64,000 nucleotides of DNA from Bacteroidales bacterium (GCA_017550025.1 JAFYLU010000002.1:1-64000); one strand, 5' to 3'. Shown: positions 28,550 to 38,448, counted from the stretch's first letter. The notes: generated by a model not told the origin, from the letters alone. Made by a program: numbers and translations.

Positions 28550-29878
28550 ATGAAACAGGATCTCCAGATTTTCAATCTCATCAAGAACGAAGAGGACAGA
28601 CAGACCTCGGGAATCGAGCTTATCGCGTCGGAAAACTATGTCAGCCAGCAGGTGCTCACAGCACTCGGATCAATCTGCACGAACAAGTATGCAGAAGGTT
28701 ATCCGGGAGCGAGATACTATGGCGGATGCGAAGTTGTCGATCAGATAGAGCAGCTCGCCATCGACCGTCTCTGCGAGCTTTATGAAGCAGAGTACGCCAA
28801 TGTCCAGCCTCACTCTGGTGCACAGGCAAACATGGCCGTGATGATGGCATGTCTCAAGCCGGGAGAGACATTCATGGGTCTTGACCTTGCACACGGCGGA
28901 CACCTTACCCATGGTTCGCCTGTAAACATGTCAGGCATACTCTACAATGCCGTGGCATACGGATTGAGCGAGACTACAGGAATGATCGACTACGAGCAGA
29001 TGGAGGCAAGGGCACTCGAGTTCAAGCCGAAGCTCATCATCGGAGGCGCATCAGCATATTCACGCGAATGGGATTATGCACGCATGCGTGAGATCGCGGA
29101 CAAGGTAGGTGCAATCCTCTGGATCGACATGGCTCACACAGCAGGCCTTATCGCTGCAGGACTCCTCAGCAACCCTGTGAAATATGCTCATGTAGTGACT
29201 TCTACCACTCACAAGACACTCCGTGGTCCTCGCGGCGGTATCATCCTCCTCGGAAAGGACTTCGACAATCCATGGGGCCTCAAGACTCCGAAGGGTGTCG
29301 TGAAGAAGATGTCGCAGATCCTCAACTCAAGCGTGTTCCCAGGTGTACAGGGCGGTCCGCTCGAGCACTGCATCGCAGCAAAGGCGGTTTCATTCTACGA
29401 GGCACTCCAGCCTGAATTCAAGGAATACCAGAAGCAGGTGGTGTCGAATGCACAGGCAATGGCAGACGCATTTGTTTCAAGAGGTTACAAGATTGTATCA
29501 GGCGGAACAGACAACCACCTCATGCTCATCGACCTCCGCACCAAGTTCCCTGAACTCACAGGTAAGGTTGCAGAGAAGGAACTCGGAAAGGCTGACATTA
29601 CAGTAAACAAGAACATGGTACCGTTCGACTCACGCACACCGTTCCAGACTTCAGGTATCCGCGTGGGAACTCCGGCCATCACTTCACGAGGCTTTGTCGA
29701 GAAGGACATGGAGTTCATCGTCAACCTCATCGATCAGGTCCTCACAAACGCAGCCAACAACCTTGACCTTATCGCAGGCAAGACAGAGGAGGGCCGCGAA
29801 GCTTACGAGGAAGTCCTCACTGCTGTAAGAAAGCAGGTACGCATGAAGACAAACGGCATGCCTCTGAACAGATATTAA
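28550..29878 (+). CDS. glyA: Serine hydroxymethyltransferase
   Basis: 442 residues. Family features: [12 protein letters not shown] at the N-terminus, [45 protein letters not shown] and the PLP-lysine motif [13 protein letters not shown]. It converts serine and tetrahydrofolate to glycine and methylene-tetrahydrofolate, the main one-carbon source. It is monocistronic, with its own promoter and a strong terminator. Confidence 0.98.
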   Translation: MKQDLQIFNLIKNEEDRQTSGIELIASENYVSQQVLTALGSICTNKYAEGYPGARYYGGCEVVDQIEQLAIDRLCELYEAEYANVQPHSGAQANMAVMMACLKPGETFMGLDLAHGGHLTHGSPVNMSGILYNAVAYGLSETTGMIDYEQMEARALEFKPKLIIGGASAYSREWDYARMREIADKVGAILWIDMAHTAGLIAAGLLSNPVKYAHVVTSTTHKTLRGPRGGIILLGKDFDNPWGLKTPKGVVKKMSQILNSSVFPGVQGGPLEHCIAAKAVSFYEALQPEFKEYQKQVVSNAQAMADAFVSRGYKIVSGGTDNHLMLIDLRTKFPELTGKVAEKELGKADITVNKNMVPFDSRTPFQTSGIRVGTPAITSRGFVEKDMEFIVNLIDQVLTNAANNLDLIAGKTEEGREAYEEVLTAVRKQVRMKTNGMPLNRY

Positions 29879-29895
29879 TTCCATACGGATATATA

Positions 29896-29952
29896 AAAAA
29901 ATCACGGTACACTACAGTCAATCCTGACTTTGTGTACCGTGATTTTCTTTTG
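29896..29952. terminator. Bidirectional terminator between glyA and batD/E
   Basis: A perfect 12-bp stem (ATCACGGTACAC and GTGTACCGTGAT) with a 19-base loop, A run on the left and T run on the right. Confidence 0.87.
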
Positions 29953-29983
29953 AGAAACCCGATCTGACGGAAGGTCCTGTCCG

Positions 29984-32599
29984 TCAGATCACTTCTATAT
30001 CCTCTGCCAGTATCCAGCCCTGACGGCCGTCAGCCAGCTCTATGTTGTTCCAGGAACCCACTTCGTCAATGATCCTGACCTTTGTTCCTTCATGAAGGAT
30101 GAAGAGATCCTTTGAAGATTCTGCAGAAGGCGAGCTCTTCACAGAAATCACAGGACGCATGATTACCGCATCGTCAGCTCTCATGCAGTCACGCTTCTGC
30201 CAAAGCGAGAAGGTAAGGGCAAAGGCGGCGATGATGATCATGACAAGTCCTGCAAAGAATCCGGTTCTCCTGCCAGCCACGGTAGGGGCAAGAATAAACA
30301 TCAGCATCAGGGCAAGAGAAATAGCGACAAAGACAAGGAAAAGAACTGCCCAGGAATCAGAATCCGTAAGGTAACACACCTTTCTTGCCCATGACTTCAC
30401 CACAAACTCCGGAACCGGATCTATCCTGTCCTGGATAGTACTGTTGAGCAGCTCGAGATTGAATCTAGCATCATCATAAGACGGATCCAGCTTCAGTGCC
30501 TTCTCATAATAAAGTATAGCCTTCGGAACATTTCCATCCTTGAAATATGCATCACCTGTGTTGCAGTAAAGCTGGGCCGATTCGAGTCCCATTCCCGAAA
30601 TCATGGTATAACCGTCAACTGCATCGCTCCAACGTCCCTCGACATAGGCATCATTGGCTGAATTCCACAATGAATCCACATAATCCATATCCTGCGCCGA
30701 AGAAAGTACAGGAAGGAGCAAGAGCATTATTACGGCCATTGCAGAGGCCTTTGATGGAGATTTCCTTGCTTTCATTTCAGAGTCGATTGATGATATCACA
30801 TCCACTGCAGCCTCATAATGCGCCGACATGGCTTCATGTCCTGAAGTCGGGGCGTAGCGGGCATATTCGCATGCATCGAGGATATTGATGAATGTATCTA
30901 TAGATTTATCATCCACATTTCCGTTCTTCAGAGCCTCTGTCATCCTGTCTCTTGAAAGGTCTGCCACTGAAATATTCAGCTTGTCGGATATGAATCCGAG
31001 AAGGGCCTTGTGGAGTTCCTCATAGAATGCAGTATAAAGATTCTGGCTCAGGAATGTCTTGGCAAGCTGAAGACGCTTGAGAGCCATCTTCGTTGCCTTT
31101 CTGGTCTTGGTTCCCACCACATCAGCCCTGCGGGACGCGAGCTTTCTCAAAGCTGCCCATACGGCAACAGCCGCAGCGAAAAGCGCAGCAAGAAGGATCC
31201 AGAACAACGCGGAACCGAGGAAGAATCTTCCGGCAGGGACAAGACCGGATTCCTTGACATTGATGAACCTGATGTCCCTTGCAAGATCCTTCACATCTTT
31301 CTGAACAGTGCCCCTTATCACTGTTCCACCAGTATCTGTCTCATTTCCACGGGCCACACTCACAGGTATAGGAGGGGTCTCCAATGTCACATATTTCTTC
31401 TGGGTGACATCATAATATGAATATCTGACAGGCTCGATCACAAAGTCACCGTAACTGCGCGGAATGAACGGATATTCATAGAATCTGCTTCCTGAAATGC
31501 CTCCACGGTCGATTTTATCGGAAACCTTGGTGTCATATACCTCCATGTCAGGAGGGAAATTGACCTTCGGTGCTTCAAGAAGGGAGATATTTCCCTTTCC
31601 TGACACTGTGATAAGAAGCGAAGCGGCCTCATGAGTCTTCAGGGAGTCCTTGCTTACCTTTGCAGATATGGTGAACTCTCCTACTCCTCCGGCAAAAGAT
31701 GAAGGTGCGCCGGCAGGAAGCGGAGCTACATTTACAGTATGAGCCTTTGATGATACTCTCTTGCGTACTGTCCTGTAGTCATCGAAGAAGCCGTCGAATA
31801 TGCTCGATCCTCCCGAAGACACTCTTACATTGACAAGGCAGACAAGCTCGGCCGGATCGATGGTGATCTGTCCCTGCTGCTGCGGAATGAGGATGTATTT
31901 ACGGAGCAGGGCAGAGTTGTATATCTGTCCCTCATATGTCTCGCGGGCAAACTCTATGTTCTGTGGCGCATCTGTTTCCTGACTCCAGAAACCGTTGAAT
32001 GAAGGAAACTCCACACTTTCAAATCCGGCGATATTGATCCTCTGATAGAGCTTGATTGTAGCTGTGATGGGTTCTCCCACCACAACATTGCTGCGGTTGA
32101 GACTCAATGTCAGGAAGATGTCGTCATCCTGGACAGCATTTCCTTGAGAACGTCTCTGTGCCTGCTGGCTGCCCTGACTCTGCGCAGACGGCTGGCTGCT
32201 TCTCGAAGAAGAGGCTCCTGAAGCCACAACTTCGATTGTAACCGGCTCTGAATATATATCATTGCCCTTTACCTTGGCACTCGCCTTGGGCAGAGTGAAT
32301 TTACCTGTCCTTACAGGACGAAGCACATATGAATAGGTAGTCTGGACAGACTTCGTAGTCTTTCCGTTTACACTCTGAATACTGGTAGAGCGGCCTTGCT
32401 GGGGACCCCACAACAATTGGAAATCATCCCCCGGAGACCATGTGAAGTCAGACGACTTGGCTTCTCCTTCTATTATGAATGTAACATTGAACTGTTCATC
32501 GGCGGCCACGACATTATGAGTCTGCACCTGTATGCTTGACTGCGCGGCAGCCGCAAGTGCACACAACATCATGAACGCTGTCAAAAATAATCTTTTCAT
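29984..32599 (-). CDS. BatD-BatE fusion protein
   Basis: 871 residues in one frame. Residues 1-608 are BatD: signal peptide ending AAAAQ, repeated beta-sandwich domains (VTFIIEGEAKSSDFTWSPG; LNRSNVVVGEPITATIKLYQ; ISAKVSKDSLKTHEAASL), a transmembrane helix (about 455-480) and a helical cytoplasmic tail. Residues 609-871 are BatE: a new start-like Met, an internal signal-type segment (MAVIMLLLLPVLSSAQ), TPR repeats (QLYCNTGDAYFKDGNVPKAILYYEKALKLDP), two transmembrane helices and a C-terminal SH3-like domain (GTKVRIIDEVGSWNNIELADGRQGW). BatD and BatE are usually separate; here no stop codon separates them. They are part of the Bat (aerotolerance) membrane complex. Confidence 0.9.
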   Translation of the reverse strand: MKRLFLTAFMMLCALAAAAQSSIQVQTHNVVAADEQFNVTFIIEGEAKSSDFTWSPGDDFQLLWGPQQGRSTSIQSVNGKTTKSVQTTYSYVLRPVRTGKFTLPKASAKVKGNDIYSEPVTIEVVASGASSSRSSQPSAQSQGSQQAQRRSQGNAVQDDDIFLTLSLNRSNVVVGEPITATIKLYQRINIAGFESVEFPSFNGFWSQETDAPQNIEFARETYEGQIYNSALLRKYILIPQQQGQITIDPAELVCLVNVRVSSGGSSIFDGFFDDYRTVRKRVSSKAHTVNVAPLPAGAPSSFAGGVGEFTISAKVSKDSLKTHEAASLLITVSGKGNISLLEAPKVNFPPDMEVYDTKVSDKIDRGGISGSRFYEYPFIPRSYGDFVIEPVRYSYYDVTQKKYVTLETPPIPVSVARGNETDTGGTVIRGTVQKDVKDLARDIRFINVKESGLVPAGRFFLGSALFWILLAALFAAAVAVWAALRKLASRRADVVGTKTRKATKMALKRLQLAKTFLSQNLYTAFYEELHKALLGFISDKLNISVADLSRDRMTEALKNGNVDDKSIDTFINILDACEYARYAPTSGHEAMSAHYEAAVDVISSIDSEMKARKSPSKASAMAVIMLLLLPVLSSAQDMDYVDSLWNSANDAYVEGRWSDAVDGYTMISGMGLESAQLYCNTGDAYFKDGNVPKAILYYEKALKLDPSYDDARFNLELLNSTIQDRIDPVPEFVVKSWARKVCYLTDSDSWAVLFLVFVAISLALMLMFILAPTVAGRRTGFFAGLVMIIIAAFALTFSLWQKRDCMRADDAVIMRPVISVKSSPSAESSKDLFILHEGTKVRIIDEVGSWNNIELADGRQGWILAEDIEVI

Positions 32600-32614
32600 A
32601 TCCCTTCTGCCTGT

Positions 32615-33424
32615 TTACCAATTCTTTTCTTTCTGGCGGGATTTCAAGGCCTCCGCCTTCTGCCTGTTGACCTTGTCCTGGGTCTCCTTTTCCTTTGCCT
32701 GGATAGCCTGGAGCATCTGCTGCGCCGCCTGCGGGCTTATCTTCGGCTGCTCTCCCTGCTGCTTGTCCTGTTCCCCATTCTGATCCTGACGGTCATTGTT
32801 CTGATCATTCTGATTCTGGTCATCATTCTGATTGTCCTGCTGATCATCTTTCTGGTCGTCCTGCTGATCTTTCTGATCATTCTGGTTCTGATCATTCTGA
32901 CCGTCGTTCTGATTCTGGTCCTGATCGTTCTGATCATTCTGGTTCTGGTCGTTCTGATTCTGCTGTTTCTGCTGCTGATCCTGAAGCATCTTCTTTGCAT
33001 AGATGAAATTCTCCTTTGCCTGAAGATCACCCGGATTTCTCAAAAGGCATTCGGCAAAAGACTCCACAGCCTTCTGATAATCCTTCTGCTGCAGGGCGGC
33101 ATCGCCAAGATTGAAATAATAATCAGCTGCATATTCCGTCACAGGGGCCACCTCCTTAACACGCTCCAACGTCTGCTGCGCCTGGGCATAATCCCCTTCA
33201 CGATACAAAGTGGAAGCAAGGTTGTAGTTCGCCGCCAAGGACAACGAATCCTTCACGAGAGCCTTTCTGTAATCAATCTCCGCCTCGCGATAATTTTCCT
33301 TCTTGAAATCCCTGTTTCCCCTGCGGACATCCTTCTTGTCTACCTGGGCATATGCATCCGTGGCAGCAAACATTAGCACGGACACAGATATTGACATATA
33401 TATAATCAGATTCCTCATATTCAT
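32615..33424 (-). CDS. batC: BatC-like TPR protein with Gln/Asn/Asp-rich tail
   Basis: 269 residues. Signal peptide (cleavage near DAYAQ), then TPR repeats at about 35-145 (YREAEIDYRKALVKDSLSLAANYNLA; YYFNLGDAALQQKDYQKAVESFAECLLRNP). Residues about 150-222 are almost only Q, N and D with a few K, G, R and E, built from short NDQNQ-like units. A basic helical end follows (ISPQAAQQMLQAIQAKEKE). It overlaps batB by 4 bases. It is probably a periplasmic adaptor of the Bat complex. The low-complexity tract is encoded by slippage-prone DNA. Confidence 0.88.
   Translation of the reverse strand: MNMRNLIIYMSISVSVLMFAATDAYAQVDKKDVRRGNRDFKKENYREAEIDYRKALVKDSLSLAANYNLASTLYREGDYAQAQQTLERVKEVAPVTEYAADYYFNLGDAALQQKDYQKAVESFAECLLRNPGDLQAKENFIYAKKMLQDQQQKQQNQNDQNQNDQNDQDQNQNDGQNDQNQNDQKDQQDDQKDDQQDNQNDDQNQNDQNNDRQDQNGEQDKQQGEQPKISPQAAQQMLQAIQAKEKETQDKVNRQKAEALKSRQKEKNW
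32755..32975. repeat. Degenerate short tandem repeat encoding the Q/N/D tract of BatC
   Basis: Repeats of TCTGATCATTCTG- and TCTGGTTCTG-like units (plus-strand reading) run through this stretch without loss of frame. Copy number is likely to vary between strains. Confidence 0.7.
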
Positions 33425-34431
33425 TCACCTCTTCTGAACAAATGTCTCTTCGACCTTCTGTCCCCGATCAGCATCTCGATGACAAGGAAAAGCATGGCGA
33501 AGCCCAAGGCATACATGAACCTCTCGTCATACTCCTCAAAGACAATGGAATTATACTTCTCATCGTCCATCTTCCTGATGTCGTCTATTATAGGATTGAG
33601 ACCGAACTCACTGTTACCGGCTCTCACATACACTCCGTTTCCTTCCTGCGCAACTTCCTGAAGCACAGCCTCATCCAGCCTCGTTACAACAATCTCTCCA
33701 TTCTTGTCCCTGAGCAGTTCTCCGTCCATAGGAATAGGCTTTCCTTCCGGAGAACCCACTCCGATGGTAAACACGCGTACTCCCATCTCCGCCGCCTGTG
33801 CCGCTGCCGCCACCGGATCGTCCTCATGATTCTCACCATCGGTAATCACTATCACGGCACGGCTCTTCTCGCTCTGGGCACTGAAACTGCGCACTGCCGT
33901 GTTTATGGCCTCACCGATTGCAGTACCCTGCACCGGAACAGATTCCGTCGAGATCGAATTCAGGAACATCTTTGCCGACACATAATCGGTGGTTATCGGA
34001 AGCTGAACGAATGCATTTCCTGCAAAGACGATAAGTCCGATACGGTCATCACGAAGCCTGTCGACTATTCTTGATATGGCAAGCTTTGCACGATCGAGCC
34101 TGTTGGGAGAATAATCTTCCGCAAGCATGGAATTGGATACATCAAGAACAATCATGATCTCTGCACCCTTCGTCTCATGCTTCTTGAGCTTGGCACCTAT
34201 CTGCGGCCTTGAAAGACCATATATAAGGAAAAAGAATCCTAACGAAAAAAAAACGAGACGCAGCCATGTCTTCGCCTTTGAATACGAAGGCATCAGCTGA
34301 ATGACAAGCTCCTCATCGCCGAACTTTCTTATACGCCTTCTTCTCAAGTTCAGCACCAAGGCCTGAAGAATAAAGAAGACCGGGATCAGCAGGAGGAGAA
34401 GAAGATATTGTGCCTGTGCAAAATGTATCAT
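33421..34431 (-). CDS. batB: BatB: VWA-domain membrane protein
   Basis: 336 residues. Two N-terminal transmembrane helices (about 8-28 and 58-76), a VWA domain with a perfect MIDAS (DVSNSML near residue 96, then TD at ITDGENHEDD), and a C-terminal helix (ALGFAMLFLVIEMLIG). A Bat operon protein, thought to work with the MoxR chaperone in envelope stress or oxygen tolerance. ATGA overlaps join it to batA and batC. Confidence 0.93.
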   Translation of the reverse strand: MIHFAQAQYLLLLLLIPVFFILQALVLNLRRRRIRKFGDEELVIQLMPSYSKAKTWLRLVFFSLGFFFLIYGLSRPQIGAKLKKHETKGAEIMIVLDVSNSMLAEDYSPNRLDRAKLAISRIVDRLRDDRIGLIVFAGNAFVQLPITTDYVSAKMFLNSISTESVPVQGTAIGEAINTAVRSFSAQSEKSRAVIVITDGENHEDDPVAAAAQAAEMGVRVFTIGVGSPEGKPIPMDGELLRDKNGEIVVTRLDEAVLQEVAQEGNGVYVRAGNSEFGLNPIIDDIRKMDDEKYNSIVFEEYDERFMYALGFAMLFLVIEMLIGDRRSKRHLFRRGE

Positions 34432-35417
34432 GGCAACCTCCTTATTATAAACCAGTTAAACACAAGCTCCAGCAATACTGCAAGCAATGCGAGCAGAGCA
34501 TATCTGCCGAACAGTTCCTTATATACCGGAAAACTGTCGACAGTAGTGCGGGCCTTTTCCATCTTGTTGATCTCGCTGTATATCTCCGCAAGCTTTGTAT
34601 TGTCTGTAGCTCTGAAATACCTTCCGCCTGTAGACTCGGCTATATCGGCAAGCAGGGCCTCATCAATCTCTACCTTGACATCCTGGATCTCCACACCCCA
34701 AGGAGTCATGACAGGGTACGGAGCCATTCCTTCCTTGCCAACTCCGATAGTATACACACGGACCCCGTATGTCTTTGCAATCTCCGCAGACATCTGCGGG
34801 GTTATCTCGCCTCTGTTGTTCACACCGTCAGTAAGAAGTATCACCACACGGCTCTTTGCATCAGAGTCCTTCATCCTCGCAATAGCAGTGGCAAGTCCGT
34901 TGCCGATGGCCGTACCGTCCTCGATAAGGTCTGTCTGGACCTCCTTCATCAGATTGATGAGGGTGGCACGGTCTGTCGTAAGAGGACACTGGGTGAAGCT
35001 TTCGCCTGCAAAGACCACGATTCCCATCCTGTCCGAAGGACGCTGGGAGATGAACTCTATGGCAATGTCCTTCGATGCGCTTATTCTGTCCGGAACAAGG
35101 TCACGGGCAAGCATGGAAGTCGACACATCCATAGCGAGTATGATATCAATACCCTCTGTATCAACCTTTTCCATATCCTCCGACGAGCGCGGACGCGCTA
35201 TCGCCACGACAAGCATTGACAAGGCAAAAACCCTCAAAAGGAATGGGATATGACGCATGAACGACATGAACGAACGGCCTGACGCCATCCAGGGCATTGA
35301 TGTCGAAACGCGCAGATGGGGACGCCTTTCCCCCAGTTCAATCCATATGTAATGCAGCACCATCAGCGCCGGCACTGCAAGAAGCCATAAAAGTTTCGGA
35401 TATTCAAAAAACATCAC
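34428..35417 (-). CDS. batA: BatA: VWA-domain membrane protein
   Basis: 329 residues with the same layout as BatB: N-terminal helices (LLWLLAVPALMVLHYIWI; IPFLLRVFALSMLVVAIA), a VWA MIDAS at DVSTSML and TDGVNNRGE, and a C-terminal helix (YALLALLAVLLELVFNWFII). The tandem batA/batB pair probably arose by duplication. It overlaps the upstream and downstream genes by 4 bases each, so translation is coupled. Confidence 0.93.
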   Translation of the reverse strand: MMFFEYPKLLWLLAVPALMVLHYIWIELGERRPHLRVSTSMPWMASGRSFMSFMRHIPFLLRVFALSMLVVAIARPRSSEDMEKVDTEGIDIILAMDVSTSMLARDLVPDRISASKDIAIEFISQRPSDRMGIVVFAGESFTQCPLTTDRATLINLMKEVQTDLIEDGTAIGNGLATAIARMKDSDAKSRVVILLTDGVNNRGEITPQMSAEIAKTYGVRVYTIGVGKEGMAPYPVMTPWGVEIQDVKVEIDEALLADIAESTGGRYFRATDNTKLAEIYSEINKMEKARTTVDSFPVYKELFGRYALLALLAVLLELVFNWFIIRRLP

Positions 35418-36490
35418 TCACGCCCTCCATCTTTTTCCGCTTCTCCATTTCCCGCAGCAGAAGAACTTTCCTCCTCAACCTCGGCCTGGTATGTCTCGGT
35501 GACAAAACGCACGGCCACAGGCAACGCAGAAGCATTATCATCATCAGAAGCCACATATTTTGCAAACTTGACGAAATCCGCCCTGTCGAAAAGTTCCCTT
35601 ACCTCTTTTCGGAGTCCCTCCGGCATCTCCTTTTCCTTGAGCTGCTCGAAAATCTCCGCCGTCGTCATCTCCATTGCGCTGACATCGAACCTTTCGGACA
35701 TATATTCCCTCAATGTGTCTGTCACACCAGAATAGAATGCCTTCTGCTTTTCCGGAGCCCACATTCCTGTTCCGCGATAACGGTCAAGCCTGCGGAGAGC
35801 CACAATATGAGCAGGATCCCTCCGGACATTTTCCGGATCGGTGCTGCGTCTGTACATCATGAAAAGACAGACTGCAAGAATGACAAGAACGGCCACAGCC
35901 CAGAAGAGTCCCACCCACGGAACAACTTCCATCAGAGTGACCGGATATCTGATCTGTCCCTTGATGTCATGAGGCACAAAGGTAGCCGTATCAACAGGCA
36001 TGGTCTTCACTTCAAGCCTTACTGGATCAAAAACAAGCGTGTCAGTCACACCGTCAGGAGAAAGTCTTTGAACTGCAATCTGCGGCAGCTCGTAAAGTCC
36101 TTCCTCAAAAGAAGTTATGACAACGCTGCCCTTGAGGTCCAGAAGCTCCGGATTCCCGTCCTTTGCCTTTACGGTCCTGAGGGTGTCGAGCCTCCAGGGC
36201 GACAGGAACATAAGTCTGTAATCCTGTTTTTCAGGAAGTTCAGGCAAGGCCAGAAGAGTACCCTCACGCACTCCTTTCAACTCAAATCCATAAAGAAGCT
36301 GATCCGCCACAAGGACTGAATCCCTTTCCTGCAGCTGCTGGAGGAAGGCACCTTTCACAGGCAGCACGCTTCCTTGCGAAGCAGAGACAGCCTCCTGCGT
36401 GCCCACACTGTCTGCAGGCTGTGCAAAGGCTGCCACCGCTGAAATCAGCAGAATAATAGTAAACATCAATGCTTTACGCATATCCATCAT
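35414..36490 (-). CDS. Bat-operon single-pass membrane protein
   Basis: 358 residues. Signal peptide (FTIILLISAVAAFAQ), an extracytoplasmic beta-rich domain (about 25-180), one transmembrane helix (about 190-213, VVPWVGLFWAVAVLVILAVCLFMMY) and a helical cytoplasmic domain (IVALRRLDRYRG, FYSGVTDTLREYMSERFDVSAMEMTTAEI) of the type seen in DUF4381-like and BatD-tail proteins. It lies between DUF58 and batA, the usual place of this gene in Bacteroidota Bat operons. Acidic, Ser-rich C-terminus. Confidence 0.8.
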   Translation of the reverse strand: MMDMRKALMFTIILLISAVAAFAQPADSVGTQEAVSASQGSVLPVKGAFLQQLQERDSVLVADQLLYGFELKGVREGTLLALPELPEKQDYRLMFLSPWRLDTLRTVKAKDGNPELLDLKGSVVITSFEEGLYELPQIAVQRLSPDGVTDTLVFDPVRLEVKTMPVDTATFVPHDIKGQIRYPVTLMEVVPWVGLFWAVAVLVILAVCLFMMYRRSTDPENVRRDPAHIVALRRLDRYRGTGMWAPEKQKAFYSGVTDTLREYMSERFDVSAMEMTTAEIFEQLKEKEMPEGLRKEVRELFDRADFVKFAKYVASDDDNASALPVAVRFVTETYQAEVEEESSSAAGNGEAEKDGGRE

Positions 36491-37380
36491 CTGTTTTTGA
36501 ACAGCAGCATCAGTCCCTTGACATAATCCTCGTCAAGAGCTATGCTTACCTTGTCCACATTATATTTCATGAAAAGACGGGCAGAGGACTGTTCCATGTT
36601 CCGGAACCATTCCTCATATTTCGCCCTCATCCGCCTGTCGGAAGTATTGATCCATGCCGCCTTGCCTGTTTCGGAATCCTTTATATGTACAAGACCCACA
36701 TCAGGTATGCTGCGCTCGCGAGGGTCATAGACCTGTATCACTGACAGGTCATGTCTGTTGACCGCCACTTTCAGCGCCTCCTCATATCGTGGAGAGCCGT
36801 CAGAAGCGACATCGATCATGTCGGAAAGAAGGAATGCGTTGCATTTCTTCTTGATGGCATTCGTCAGATAGCGAAGCGCCTCCGATATGTCCGTACCGTC
36901 CGTAGTAGGCTCGAACTCAATGATCTCCCTGATGATATGAAGAAGATGGGTCCTTCCTTTTTTAGGCGGAATGAATTTCTCGACCTTCTCGCTGAAGAAC
37001 AAGGCTCCGACCTTGTCATTGTTTATTATCGCAGAGAACGAGAGCACCGCCGCGATCTCGGCAAGGACATCCCTCCTGCTTCCGCCCACGGTTCCGAAAA
37101 GTCGGGACCGGCTGACATCGACAAGCAGTACCACCGTCAGTTCCCTCTCCTCTTCAAAGACCTTTACATAGGGAGAACGCATGCGCGCCGTGACATTCCA
37201 GTCCATATTGCGCACATCATCACCATACTGATACTCGCGCACCTCGCTGAAGGCCATACCGCGGCCTTTGAAGGCCGAATGGTATTCGCCAGCGAATATC
37301 TGGTGCGAAAGCGCCCTGGTCTTTATCTCTATCTTCCTGACTTTCTTCAGGAGATCGTTTGCTGATAAACTGTTATTCAT
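36487..37380 (-). CDS. DUF58 domain protein of the MoxR/Bat operon
   Basis: 297 residues, soluble. It has the DUF58 core: GRGMAFSEVREYQYGDDVRNMDWNVTARM, then a VWA-like domain (VVLLVDVSRSRLFG, TDGTDISEALRYL, NAFLLSDMIDV). DUF58 proteins partner with MoxR AAA ATPases. The ATG at 37380 (MNNSLSANDLLKKVRKIEIK) was chosen over a TTG 8 codons upstream, which lies inside a REP-like palindrome. Confidence 0.92.
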   Translation of the reverse strand: MNNSLSANDLLKKVRKIEIKTRALSHQIFAGEYHSAFKGRGMAFSEVREYQYGDDVRNMDWNVTARMRSPYVKVFEEERELTVVLLVDVSRSRLFGTVGGSRRDVLAEIAAVLSFSAIINNDKVGALFFSEKVEKFIPPKKGRTHLLHIIREIIEFEPTTDGTDISEALRYLTNAIKKKCNAFLLSDMIDVASDGSPRYEEALKVAVNRHDLSVIQVYDPRERSIPDVGLVHIKDSETGKAAWINTSDRRMRAKYEEWFRNMEQSSARLFMKYNVDKVSIALDEDYVKGLMLLFKNR

Positions 37381-37390
37381 AATTATGTTC

Positions 37391-37412
37391 AGATCCCCGG
37401 TCAAGCCGGCAA
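37391..37412. repeat. Degenerate REP-like palindrome, family B, inside the moxR-DUF58 gap
   Basis: The core CCGG-TCAAG-CCGG with flanks differing at two positions from the palindrome at 13339-13359. It sits in the 38-base gap between moxR and DUF58, within the operon. Confidence 0.55.
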
Positions 37413-37418
37413 TCCCTA

Positions 37419-38411
37419 TTAAGGAACCTCTACCGCATTAATGATTTCGGAAATGATCTGATCCGTAGTCATATTCTCCGCCTCTGCCTCATAAGTAAGA
37501 CCGATACGATGGCGAAGCACCTCATAACATACCGCACGGACATCCTCCGGAATCACATAGCCCCTTCTCTTTATAAAGGCATATGCCTTCGCAGCCATCG
37601 CGAGCGAGATGCTGGCACGCGGAGATGCACCATATGAGATGAAGTTCTCAACCTTGCCCAGGCCATATTCCTTCGGAGTACGGGTCGCATAAACTATATC
37701 AACGATATATCTCTCGATCTTCTCATCCATATATACATCCTTGACCACCTCACGCGCTCTTACGATGTCTTCCGGCTGAAGGACTGCAGATGCCTTCGGG
37801 AAGGTTCCGGAATTGTTCATGCGGATGATCTGACGCTCTTCCTCCTTCTTCGGATAAGTCACGACCACCTTGAGCATGAAACGGTCAAGCTGCGCCTCCG
37901 GAAGAGGATATGTTCCTTCCTGCTCGATCGGATTCTGGGTCGCCATCACGAGGAAAGGCTCCGGAAGCTTGAAGGTCTCATCACCGATTGTGACCTGACG
38001 CTCCTGCATGGCCTCAAGAAGGGCAGACTGCACCTTTGCCGGAGATCGGTTGATCTCATCCGCCAGAACGAAGTTAGCGAAGATCGGACCCTTCTTGATC
38101 TGGAACTGCTCACTCTTCTGCGAATAGATCAGTGTACCGAGGACATCGGCAGGAAGAAGGTCCGGAGTGAACTGGATACGGCTGAACTTTGAGTCGACCG
38201 CCTGTGACAATGTGTTGATGGCCAATGTCTTTGCAAGACCAGGAACACCTTCAAGAAGGATGTGTCCATTGGCAAGAAGTCCGATCAGAAGGTTCTCGAC
38301 AAGATGCTTCTGTCCTACGATGACCTTGTTCATCTCCATCGTCAGGATATCGACAAACGAGCTTTCCCTCTGGATGCGTTCGTTCAATTCTTTGATGTTT
38401 ATGCTGTCCAT
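37419..38411 (-). CDS. MoxR family AAA+ ATPase
   Basis: 330 residues: Walker A GVPGLAKT (about 55-62), Walker B VLADEINRSPAKVQSALLEAMQE, sensor motif MATQNPIEQEGTYPLPEAQLDRF and a C-terminal lid (ASPRASISLAMAAKAYAFI). MoxR ATPases act as chaperones for VWA proteins; here it heads the DUF58-BatA-BatB-BatC-BatD/E operon. All ATPase motifs are intact. It is divergently transcribed from truA. Confidence 0.95.
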   Translation of the reverse strand: MDSINIKELNERIQRESSFVDILTMEMNKVIVGQKHLVENLLIGLLANGHILLEGVPGLAKTLAINTLSQAVDSKFSRIQFTPDLLPADVLGTLIYSQKSEQFQIKKGPIFANFVLADEINRSPAKVQSALLEAMQERQVTIGDETFKLPEPFLVMATQNPIEQEGTYPLPEAQLDRFMLKVVVTYPKKEEERQIIRMNNSGTFPKASAVLQPEDIVRAREVVKDVYMDEKIERYIVDIVYATRTPKEYGLGKVENFISYGASPRASISLAMAAKAYAFIKRRGYVIPEDVRAVCYEVLRHRIGLTYEAEAENMTTDQIISEIINAVEVP

Positions 38412-38426
38412 AAATATGATTTTTGA

Positions 38427-38434
38427 TATTTTTG
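38427..38434 (+). promoter_or_regulatory. -7 element (TATTTTTG) for truA
   Basis: TATTTTTG lies 38 bases before the truA ATG in a spacer shared with moxR. It lies downstream of the moxR -7 element on the opposite strand, so the two promoters face each other and may interfere. Confidence 0.55.
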
Positions 38435-38448
38435 CATTTTAAAACCGA

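Noticed and set aside
34408..35253. Two overlapping plus-strand frames of about 270-280 codons over batA
   Set aside because: Both are antisense to BatA, whose MIDAS and membrane segments are clear; both antisense translations are low in sense features.
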